From positions 1 through 7,392 of the forward strand of contig JASHSO010000596.1 in assembly GCA_030038715.1 (NCBI GenBank): a DNA stretch of 7,392 nt. The letters run 5' to 3'. Under the pieces are notes generated by a model that did not search any database, had not been told where the DNA came from, and saw only the letters and a program-made list of their open reading frames with translations. Source of the DNA: Streptosporangiaceae bacterium (lineage in GTDB: Bacteria > Actinomycetota > Actinomycetes > Streptosporangiales > Streptosporangiaceae). Made by a program: the position numbers and the translations under genes. Of this stretch, positions 1 through 5,182 are shown in pieces (within the stretch, counting starts at the first letter, position 1; each line of letters begins with the position of its first letter).

Positions 1-428
1 AGGTCGTCCTTGCTGGCGAAGTAGAGGTAGAACGTGCCGTGCGAGGTCTTCGCGCGGCGGACTATGTCCTCTACGGTTGCGACGCCGAACCCCTTCTCGT
101 CGAACTCACCCAGGCCGGCCTCCAGCAGTCGGCGCACCGTCTCACGCCCCTGCGCACCAAGCTCGCGCTGCTGTGCGGGAAGGCCCCCGCCCAGCGAAGG
201 GCGGTGGCGCTTCGGCCCGCCGGCCGCCCGGCTGGCTTGCTGGCGCGCCACACGGGAGGCGCCGCCCGCAGTCTCCGTGTCCTGCCCGCGTGACTTATCG
301 CTGAATGCGGCGCGCTGACCCGCGGCAGTGGCTTCAGGCTGCCCGTCGACCTCGCGGCTGGCACGCCCGCTGGCCGCCGCGGTTGGAGGTGCCGACCCTG
401 GTGAGCCCAGGTCGGGGTCCCGACTCAT
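1..428 (-). CDS. TetR/AcrR-family transcriptional regulator, N-terminal part (runs off the left edge)
   Basis: Reading the minus strand from the ATG at 428-426 gives 142 residues open to the window edge, so the C-terminal ligand-binding domain is outside. Residues about 95-142 are a TetR N-terminal DNA-binding domain: helix 1 (RETVRRLLEAGLGEFDEKGF), then VATVEDIVRRAKTSHGTFY and LYFASKDD, which match the family's helix-turn-helix and its typical G-T/S-F-Y-x-Y-F-x-S-K-x-D/E signature. About 90 residues rich in Ala, Gly, Arg and Ser precede the domain, which is long for the family. An in-frame GTG at 251 would shorten that tail to about 33 residues. Neither start has a visible Shine-Dalgarno sequence, but a TANNNT hexamer sits at the right distance for a leaderless transcript from ATG 428. 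The gene is divergent from the hopanoid operon. Control of the operon, of itself, or of something further left is inference. The family call is firm; the ligand is unknown. Confidence 0.85.
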   Translation of the reverse strand, partial: MSRDPDLGSPGSAPPTAAASGRASREVDGQPEATAAGQRAAFSDKSRGQDTETAGGASRVARQQASRAAGGPKRHRPSLGGGLPAQQRELGAQGRETVRRLLEAGLGEFDEKGFGVATVEDIVRRAKTSHGTFYLYFASKDD

Positions 429-434
429 GCCGGA

Positions 435-444
435 AGACTAGTCT
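435..444 (-). promoter_or_regulatory. Candidate leaderless promoter (-10) and perfect 10-bp palindrome in front of the TetR gene
   Basis: AGACTAGTCT at 435-444 is a perfect palindrome in otherwise very GC-rich DNA. Read on the minus strand it contains TAGTCT (440 to 435), a TANNNT-type -10 hexamer. If transcription starts at the A of ATG 428, this hexamer lies at -12 to -7, the standard place. Seventeen bases further upstream the minus strand reads TGGCCG (463-458), only a weak -35 match. Leaderless genes are common in actinomycetes. Overlap of the palindrome with the -10 would suit self-repression by a TetR dimer, which is inference. Confidence 0.4.
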
Positions 445-493
445 GCGCTGGCTGCTGCGGCCACCGTTGCCCCCGCACTGGAGCTGCTGCGTC

Positions 494-521
494 GCGTGTG
501 ACGTGCGAGAACGTCCGACGC
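494..521. promoter_or_regulatory. 28-bp imperfect palindrome, candidate TetR operator
   Basis: The two arms are GCGT-gt-GACGT (494-504) and ACGTC-cg-ACGC (511-521), with a 6-nt centre, gcgaga. Nine of eleven arm positions pair across the centre at 507.5; the two mismatches are 498/517 and 499/516. Length and two-fold symmetry fit a site for a TetR-family dimer, and it lies midway between the divergent regulator and the operon. GC-rich DNA produces some palindromes by chance, so binding is inferred only. Confidence 0.4.
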
Positions 522-569
522 TGGCGAAGCTACGGGGCGGCTAAGAAGGCGCTGCCCGACCCCTGGAAG

Positions 570-598
570 CTGACACCGGCATCAGGTGACGCTCATGT
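570..598 (+). promoter_or_regulatory. Candidate promoter of the hopanoid operon
   Basis: CTGACA at 570-575 matches five of six bases of the -35 consensus TTGACA. Exactly 17 bases later, TCATGT (593-598) is a poor -10 match that keeps only the first and last T. Transcription would then start near 605 and leave a leader of about 36 nt before the preferred hpnC start at 641. The weak -10 makes this tentative; such promoters sometimes need an activator or an alternative sigma factor. Confidence 0.25.
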
Positions 599-601
599 CA
601 C
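586..601. promoter_or_regulatory. Inverted repeat GTGAC-N6-GTCAC overlapping the candidate -10 of the operon
   Basis: The arms GTGAC (586-590) and GTCAC (597-601) are perfect inverted repeats around the 6-nt centre gctcat. The spacing equals that of the core arms of the palindrome at 494-521 (GACGT-N6-ACGTC), although the arm sequences differ. Its position across the proposed -10 hexamer and next to the expected transcription start is where a repressor site would be expected. Arms of only 5 bp can arise by chance. Confidence 0.3.
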
Positions 602-640
602 TGTTTGCATCGAATTACGAACCGTGCGGGAATGGGGATC

Positions 641-1576
641 GTGACTCACCACCGGCCGGCAGTGGCCGAGCGGCCTGAGGCGGTTCAGCCTGGGAGCGCT
701 CGGCCGACTTCGGCGTGGGCGGACACTGCGCTGCGCCCGGAGGCGGTCGCGGCGAAAGCGGCTGATGAGAACTTTCCGGTCGCGCTGCGGCTACTTCCCG
801 GCCGGTATCGCCGTCACCTGATCGCCGTCTACGCGTTCGCGAGGACCGTTGACGATATCGGGGACTTGGCGCCGCAACCAGACCGGCTGCGACTGCTCGG
901 CGAGCTTGCGGCTGACATCAGACGCCTTTACCGGGTGCCGGGGGAGCACGGTCAGCCAAGCCACCCTGCCGTGCGCGGGCTGGCGAGCACGGTGACCTCG
1001 TGCGAGATCCCGATGCAGCCGTTCCTGGACCTGATCAAGGCCAACGAGCAAGACCAGGTCGTCAGCCGGTATGAGACGTTCGGCGACCTGCTCGGTTACT
1101 GCTGCCTGTCCGCCAATCCGGTCGGGCTGATCGTCCTGCACGTCTTCGGCTGCTTTGACGCCCGCAGGGCCGAGCTGTCCGACGCGGTCTGCACTGCGTT
1201 GCAACTGGCCGAGCACTGGCAGGACGTCGCCGAGGACTTGCGGGCCGGCCGGATCTACCTGCCGGCCGCCGACATGCGTCAGTACGGCTGCACCGAGCAT
1301 GATCTGGCAGCCGGACAGGCGCCGCCGCAGCTTCGGCGCCTGCTCGCTTTCGAGGTCGACCGGGCCCGGGCGCTGATGGATGCGGGCGCGCCGCTGGTCG
1401 GCCTGCTGAGCGGGGCGGCCAGGTTCGCGGTAGCCGGATATGTGGCGGGCGGGCGCGCCGCGCTGGCCGCTATTGCCGCGGCAGAATACGACGTCTTGGC
1501 GGTCACGCCGCGTCCGCGAAAGAGCCGGGTGGTTGCCGAGCTTGTGCGTGCGCTGATGCGGACGGTGCCGCGGTGA
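641..1576 (+). CDS. hpnC: Hydroxysqualene synthase HpnC (presqualene diphosphate to hydroxysqualene)
   Basis: A squalene/phytoene synthase-fold protein. HpnC converts presqualene diphosphate, made by HpnD, into hydroxysqualene, the second step from farnesyl diphosphate to squalene. Numbering from GTG 641 (311 aa), the family entry NFPVALRLLP is near residue 44. The first aspartate-rich motif is DDIGD (71-75), in FARTVDDIGD. The second is DVAED (195-199), in LAEHWQDVAEDLRAGRIYLP. Both bind Mg-diphosphate in this superfamily. The common HpnC motif N-F-W-Q-D reads E-H-W-Q-D here. The assignment as HpnC rather than HpnD rests on the WQD motif, first position in the cluster, and a separate HpnD-type neighbour. 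Starts considered: TTG 605 (no ribosome site), ATG 632 (GGGA directly abuts it) and GTG 641 (GCGGGA at 626-631, 9 nt away, plus GGGG nearer). I prefer 641. The stop overlaps the hpnD start by 4 nt. The final roughly 20 residues are basic. Confidence 0.92.
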   Translation: MTHHRPAVAERPEAVQPGSARPTSAWADTALRPEAVAAKAADENFPVALRLLPGRYRRHLIAVYAFARTVDDIGDLAPQPDRLRLLGELAADIRRLYRVPGEHGQPSHPAVRGLASTVTSCEIPMQPFLDLIKANEQDQVVSRYETFGDLLGYCCLSANPVGLIVLHVFGCFDARRAELSDAVCTALQLAEHWQDVAEDLRAGRIYLPAADMRQYGCTEHDLAAGQAPPQLRRLLAFEVDRARALMDAGAPLVGLLSGAARFAVAGYVAGGRAALAAIAAAEYDVLAVTPRPRKSRVVAELVRALMRTVPR

Positions 1577-2751
1577 TATTGCGCCCACCAGCGGTGGCGG
1601 ATGTGCGCGCCGCGTACCGTCAGTGCGAGCTGATCACCCGCAAGCAGGCCAAGAACTTTGCCTACGGGATCGCCCTGCTTCCTGCGGACAAGCGCAGGGC
1701 GCTGTCGGCCGTCTACGCCTTTGCCCGCCGGATTGACGACATCGGCGACGGTGACATGCCGGCGGCCGACAAGATCGCGGCACTGGACCGGGCTCGCGGC
1801 GACGTCTCCGCGCTGGCCGCTGGGGGCTTCGGCCAGGCCGGCGAGTCGTCCGACGGCGATCTGGTGCTGGTCGCGTTGCAGGATGCCGGCCGCAGGTTCC
1901 CGATTCCGCTCGGCGCCTTCGGCGAACTGATCGACGGCTGCGAGGCCGACGTGCGAGGCACCAGCTATGCCAGCTTCGATGAACTTGAGCACTACTGCCG
2001 GTGCGTCGCCGGATCTGTAGGCAGGCTGTCACTGGGCGTGTTCGGGAGCCGTGAGCCGGGCGTGGCGACGTCACTAGCCGACTCGCTGGGCATCGCGCTG
2101 CAACTGACCAACATCCTGCGCGACATCCGGGAGGACCTCGGTAACGGGCGGGTCTACCTGCCTGCCGAGGACCTCACCCAGTTTGGCTGCACACTGGCGC
2201 CGGCGGGGCCAGGCGTCGGCGGCACCGTCGACGGCCCGATGGACGAGCTGATCAGGTTCGAGGCGCAGCGCGCACGGGGCTGGTACGCGACCGGCATGCG
2301 GCTGATGCCGCTGCTCGACCGGCGCAGCGCCGCCTGCACCGGTGCGATGGCGGGCATCTACCGGCAGCTACTCGAGCACATCAGCGCGAGCCCGGGGGAG
2401 GCCCTGCGGCAGCGGATGTCGCTGCCCGCGCGCGAGAAGATCGTGATCGCGTTCGCCGCACTGGCTGGGCTCGGTTGGCGACGGACGGGCGGCGGGCCGA
2501 GGCAGGCCGCGGTGGCGGAGTCCGGGCAGTCGGCGGCGCCGGACGTTCGGGCCGCGGTGGCGGAGTCCGGGCAGTCGGCGGCACGGGACGTTCGGGCCGC
2601 AGTGGCGGAGTCCGGGCAGTCGGCGGCACGGGACGTTCGGGTGGCGGGGGTGGACGGATCCGGGCAGTCGGCGGCACGGGACGTTCGGGTGGCGGCGACT
2701 GCTACCGGACCTGCGCAAGGTGCCGGCCCGGCACCGGGAGACCAGCAATGA
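1573..2751 (+). CDS. hpnD: Presqualene diphosphate synthase HpnD with a repeat-bearing C-terminal extension
   Basis: A squalene/phytoene synthase-fold enzyme. HpnD condenses two farnesyl diphosphates head to head into presqualene diphosphate, the first committed squalene step. The entry motif KNFAYGIALLP is at 27-37. The first aspartate motif DDIGD is at 55-59, in YAFARRIDDIGD. The second is DIRED at 184-188, in QLTNILRDIREDLGNGRVYLP (177-197). The QLTNILRD form separates it from HpnC. The catalytic domain ends near residue 305, about the usual full length of the family. It is followed by about 87 extra residues, most of them (312-372) four near-identical copies of a 15-residue unit ending in SGQSAARDVR, then an Ala/Gly/Pro tail. 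All core motifs are intact, so the enzyme is probably active and the tail dispensable or acquired. The GTG at 1573 overlaps the hpnC stop (GTGA); in-frame GTGs at 1594 and 1603 are less likely because they lose the coupling. Confidence 0.93.
   Translation: MILRPPAVADVRAAYRQCELITRKQAKNFAYGIALLPADKRRALSAVYAFARRIDDIGDGDMPAADKIAALDRARGDVSALAAGGFGQAGESSDGDLVLVALQDAGRRFPIPLGAFGELIDGCEADVRGTSYASFDELEHYCRCVAGSVGRLSLGVFGSREPGVATSLADSLGIALQLTNILRDIREDLGNGRVYLPAEDLTQFGCTLAPAGPGVGGTVDGPMDELIRFEAQRARGWYATGMRLMPLLDRRSAACTGAMAGIYRQLLEHISASPGEALRQRMSLPAREKIVIAFAALAGLGWRRTGGGPRQAAVAESGQSAAPDVRAAVAESGQSAARDVRAAVAESGQSAARDVRVAGVDGSGQSAARDVRVAATATGPAQGAGPAPGDQQ
2506..2688 (+). repeat. 45-nt in-frame minisatellite, four copies, in the 3' end of hpnD
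   Basis: Unit 1 is 2506-2550, unit 2 is 2551-2595, unit 3 is 2596-2640 and unit 4 is 2641-2688. Units 1-3 are 45 nt each. Unit 4 is 48 nt with a changed first third (VAGVDG instead of AAVAE). A further partial start (GTGGCGGCG) follows. Units 1 and 2 differ at two bases, units 2 and 3 at one, and the last 30 nt of units 3 and 4 are identical. Each codes for AAVAESGQSAARDVR or a close variant. The unit is a multiple of three, so copy-number change keeps hpnD in frame. High identity at DNA level suggests recent tandem duplication. All three plus-strand frames and the minus-strand frames are largely open here, which breeds false ORFs. Confidence 0.95.
2736..2740 (+). promoter_or_regulatory. Ribosome binding site that fixes the hpnE start
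   Basis: GGGAG ends 7 nt before ATG 2748. It is the clearest Shine-Dalgarno sequence in the window and decides between ATG 2748 and the longer in-frame opening that begins at 2475. Confidence 0.7.
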
Positions 2752-4166
2752 CCTCGCACGTAGTGGTCATCGGCGGCGGGCTGGCCGGAATCGCGGCTGC
2801 TGTGGACCTGCGCGACGCCGGCCTCGACGTGACCCTGCTCGAGTCCCGGCAGTGGCTGGGCGGCTCGGCCTCGTCGTTCGCCCGCGGCTCGATCATGATC
2901 GACAACGGCCAGCACGTCTTCCTCCGCTGCTGTACGGCCTACCAGGGCCTGCTGGCGCGCCTTGGCGTGACCGGGTCGGTAGCCATCCAGGACCGGTTCG
3001 ACGTGACCGTGCTGTTCCCGGGCGGCCAGGCCAGGCTGCGCAGAACCGGGCTGCCCGGCCCGCTGCACATGGCCAGAGCGCTGGCCTCGTACCGCCTGCT
3101 GTCAGTTTCCGAGCGGCTCTGGGTGGGACGTGCCGCGCTCGCCCTTCGGTTCCTCGACCCCGCGGAGCCGGGCCTAGACCGGCAGCGCCTGGGCAGCTGG
3201 CTGGCGGCGCGCGGCCAGAACGAGCGCGCTCGCAGGCTGCTGTGGGACCTGTTCATCGTCTCGGCGCTGAACATTCCCGGAGACGAGGCCAGCGTGCCGC
3301 TCGCCGCGACGGTCATCAAAACCGCGCTTCTTGGCGCCAACGATGCCGCCGACATCGGGGCGGCCGTGGTGCCGCTCGGCCAGCTACACGGGCCCGCTGC
3401 GGCCACGATGCTCGACAGGCTTGGCGCGCAGGTGCGCCTCGGGGCCCGGGCGCAGAACGTCGAGCCGGTGCCGGGAGGCGGGTTCCGGGTCGGGCTGGCT
3501 CCGGAGCGAGCAGGCCGCGTGGCCGACGGCGGCCCCGACACCAGCCCCGTGATCTACGCCGACGGCGTGGTCATCGCGGTGCCGCCAGGGCAGGCTGCCC
3601 GTCTGGCCGGCTCGGCCGGCGTCCCGCAGGCCAGCGCCTTCGAGGACCTCGGCGCCTCGCCCATCGTGAACGTGCACGTGATCTACGACCGGAAGGTGAC
3701 TGACCTGCCGTTCGCGGCCGCGGTCGAATCACCCGTGCAGTGGGTCTTCGACAAGACCAGGCAGGCAGGGCTGGCGGCCGGACAGTATCTCGCGATCTCC
3801 CTGTCGGCCGCCGACAGCTACGTGGACCTGCCCGTCGCCGCGCTCAGGCAGCAGTTCCTACCGGCGCTCGAGCAGCTGTTCCCGGCGGCCGCGGGGGCAG
3901 GCATCACCGACTTTTTCGTCACCAGGGAGCGTCGGGCGACGTTCCGGCAGGCGCCAGGATGCGGCGCCATACGACCCGGCGCCGTTACCGCGGTGCCCGG
4001 ACTAGCGCTAGCGGGGTCGTGGACCGACACCGGCTGGCCAGACACGATGGAGGGAGCAGTGCGAAGCGGTCAGTGCGCCGCACAGGCGCTCGTTGACGGG
4101 CTGGCAAGGTCGGCCACGGTTACCCGGACTGCAGTGCGTGACGCTGCCTGGTCGGGTGTGTCGTGA
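2748..4166 (+). CDS. hpnE: Hydroxysqualene dehydroxylase HpnE (FAD-dependent, makes squalene)
   Basis: A flavin amine-oxidase/phytoene-desaturase-type protein of 472 aa. HpnE reduces hydroxysqualene to squalene, the third step of the HpnD-HpnC-HpnE route. The N-terminus is a dinucleotide-binding fold: VVVIGGGLAGIAAAVDLRDAG (5-25), with GxGxxG at 9-14 and a Glu (E32) at the end of strand 2 to bind the FAD ribose. DNGQHVFL (52-59) and the mid-region DLFIVSALNIP (167-177) are typical of HpnE. The C-terminal FAD motif is ALAGSWTDTGWPDTMEGAVR (420-439), followed by SGQCAA. Start ATG 2748 has a good ribosome site, GGGAG at 2736-2740 (7 nt away), and overlaps the hpnD stop by 4 nt. The same frame is open back to 2475, but only because it reads the hpnD repeats in another frame; the protein homology begins at 2748. 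The last roughly 20 residues are not recognisable. It overlaps the prenyl synthase by 4 nt. Confidence 0.94.
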   Translation: MTSHVVVIGGGLAGIAAAVDLRDAGLDVTLLESRQWLGGSASSFARGSIMIDNGQHVFLRCCTAYQGLLARLGVTGSVAIQDRFDVTVLFPGGQARLRRTGLPGPLHMARALASYRLLSVSERLWVGRAALALRFLDPAEPGLDRQRLGSWLAARGQNERARRLLWDLFIVSALNIPGDEASVPLAATVIKTALLGANDAADIGAAVVPLGQLHGPAAATMLDRLGAQVRLGARAQNVEPVPGGGFRVGLAPERAGRVADGGPDTSPVIYADGVVIAVPPGQAARLAGSAGVPQASAFEDLGASPIVNVHVIYDRKVTDLPFAAAVESPVQWVFDKTRQAGLAAGQYLAISLSAADSYVDLPVAALRQQFLPALEQLFPAAAGAGITDFFVTRERRATFRQAPGCGAIRPGAVTAVPGLALAGSWTDTGWPDTMEGAVRSGQCAAQALVDGLARSATVTRTAVRDAAWSGVS

Positions 4167-5182
4167 CAGCCACGATGCCCGCCGGGGTGGAGACGGCGCG
4201 CGACCTGGTCGGGCCGACCATAGCGAAGGTCGTTAGCCGGCTCAGCCCCGAGGTGCGCGACGTCGCCTCCTATCATCTCGGCCTGACGGAAGCCGACGGC
4301 AGTCCGCGGGTTGTCGGCGGCAGTTCGGGCAAGGCGCTACGTCCGGCGCTCGCACTGCTGTCGGCGCGTGCCGCCGGCGCCGGCCCCGACCGGGGCGTCC
4401 CGTCGGCCGCGGCCGTGGAACTTGTGCACAACTTCTCGCTGCTGCACGACGACATCATGGACCGCGACACCGAGCGCAGGCACCGGCCGACGGCGTGGAC
4501 CGTCTACGGCATTGGTGCGGCGATCCTGGCCGGTGACGGCCTGCTTGTGCTGGCGCAGGACCTGCTGCTCGAGACGCCGCCGTATGGCCTGTGGGCCGCG
4601 CGCTGCCTGTCCGCCGCCGTGCAGCGGCTGATCGCCGGCCAGGGCGCGGACTTGGCCTTCGAGCGGCGCAGCGATGTGCAGGTAGCCGAGTGCCTGGATA
4701 TGGCGGGCGACAAGACAGCGGCGCTCATGGCCTGTGCGTGCAGCATCGGCGCGATCTACGTGGGCGCGCCTGCCAGCCTGGCGATGAGCCTGGCCGGCTT
4801 CGGAGCACACATGGGCCTGGCGTTCCAGCTAACCGACGACCTGCTCGGCATCTGGGGCGCACCCGAGGTGACCGGCAAACCCGTCTGCTCAGACCTGCGG
4901 TCCAGGAAGAAGTCGCTGCCCGTGGTCGCGGCGCTGACCAGCGGAACCGGGCCGGGACGCGAGCTCGGGGCGCTGTTCGCCGAGCATAGGCCACTGACCG
5001 AGGACGAGGTGCTGTACGCCGCCAAGCTAGTCGAGGCCGCCGGCGGCAGGCAGTACACCGAGACCGCGGCCGACTCCGAGCTCACGTCGGCGCTTAGCTG
5101 CCTGGCTGGGGCCGAGATGCCGGACGACGTGCGCGCCGAGTTCGCCGGAATCGCGGAGTTCATCACGGCGCGGCAATGGTGA
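4163..5182 (+). CDS. Polyprenyl (probably farnesyl) diphosphate synthase
   Basis: A trans-prenyltransferase of the FPP/GGPP synthase family, 339 aa. It extends allylic diphosphates with isopentenyl diphosphate. In this operon it most likely supplies farnesyl diphosphate to HpnD. Motifs: GSSGKALRP (53-61, substrate-diphosphate Lys and Arg); first aspartate-rich motif DDIMD (96-100) inside VHNFSLLHDDIMDRDTERR; GDGLL (124-128); and the second motif in FQLTDDLLGIWG (221-232), followed by GKP and DLRSRKKSLPVVAAL. The second motif reads DDLLG rather than DDxxD, with Gly at the last aspartate position; from memory, several actinomycete homologues share this. There is no two-residue insertion in the first motif. 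Phe at -5 (F91) fits a short-chain product, but C15 and C20 cannot be told apart from sequence. GTG 4163 overlaps the hpnE stop (GTGA). An ATG at 4175 is the alternative start. Confidence 0.92.
   Translation: MTATMPAGVETARDLVGPTIAKVVSRLSPEVRDVASYHLGLTEADGSPRVVGGSSGKALRPALALLSARAAGAGPDRGVPSAAAVELVHNFSLLHDDIMDRDTERRHRPTAWTVYGIGAAILAGDGLLVLAQDLLLETPPYGLWAARCLSAAVQRLIAGQGADLAFERRSDVQVAECLDMAGDKTAALMACACSIGAIYVGAPASLAMSLAGFGAHMGLAFQLTDDLLGIWGAPEVTGKPVCSDLRSRKKSLPVVAALTSGTGPGRELGALFAEHRPLTEDEVLYAAKLVEAAGGRQYTETAADSELTSALSCLAGAEMPDDVRAEFAGIAEFITARQW

Larger units (their letters stand above)
429..640. other. Divergent intergenic region between the TetR gene and the hopanoid operon
   Basis: This stretch separates the minus-strand regulator start (428) from the plus-strand hpnC start (about 641). 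I see no convincing protein in any frame; the short open frames lack recognisable motifs and are expected in GC-rich DNA. No tRNA, riboswitch or terminator hairpin with a T-run was recognised. The supportable content is the three inverted repeats and the two candidate promoters listed separately. Its right end is richer in A and T (about 601-622) than its surroundings, as expected near a transcription or translation start. Confidence 0.6.

Noticed and set aside
34..544. Short plus-strand and off-frame minus-strand open frames at the left end
   Set aside because: They are Arg/Pro/Ala-rich without motifs. The true coding frame at 1-428 is the minus-strand TetR frame, recognised by its helix-turn-helix sequence.
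791..1588. A 265-codon minus-strand open frame opposite hpnC
   Set aside because: No domain or motif is visible, it overlaps a certain gene throughout, and it is expected from the GC-rich third-position bias of hpnC.
2506..2688. CRISPR array
   Set aside because: The repeats are contiguous 45-nt coding units with no unique spacers between them and they keep the hpnD reading frame.
2475..2747. Upstream extension of hpnE, adding 91 residues of Gly/Arg repeats to its N-terminus
   Set aside because: The extension is the hpnD minisatellite read in another frame. The FAD-binding fold begins right after ATG 2748, which has a good ribosome site and the standard ATGA overlap.
641..2751. hpnC and hpnD as two carotenoid phytoene synthases, with hpnE as a phytoene desaturase
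   Set aside because: The three proteins belong to the same folds as carotenoid enzymes, but the paired synthases, the WQD and QLTNILRD motif forms, the HpnE-type C-terminus and the adjacent shc and hpnG identify the squalene route.
2358..3068. Minus-strand open frames of 236, 126 and 98 codons across the hpnD repeats
   Set aside because: The 45-nt unit has no stop in most frames, so tandem copies create long open frames on both strands. No start signal or domain supports them.
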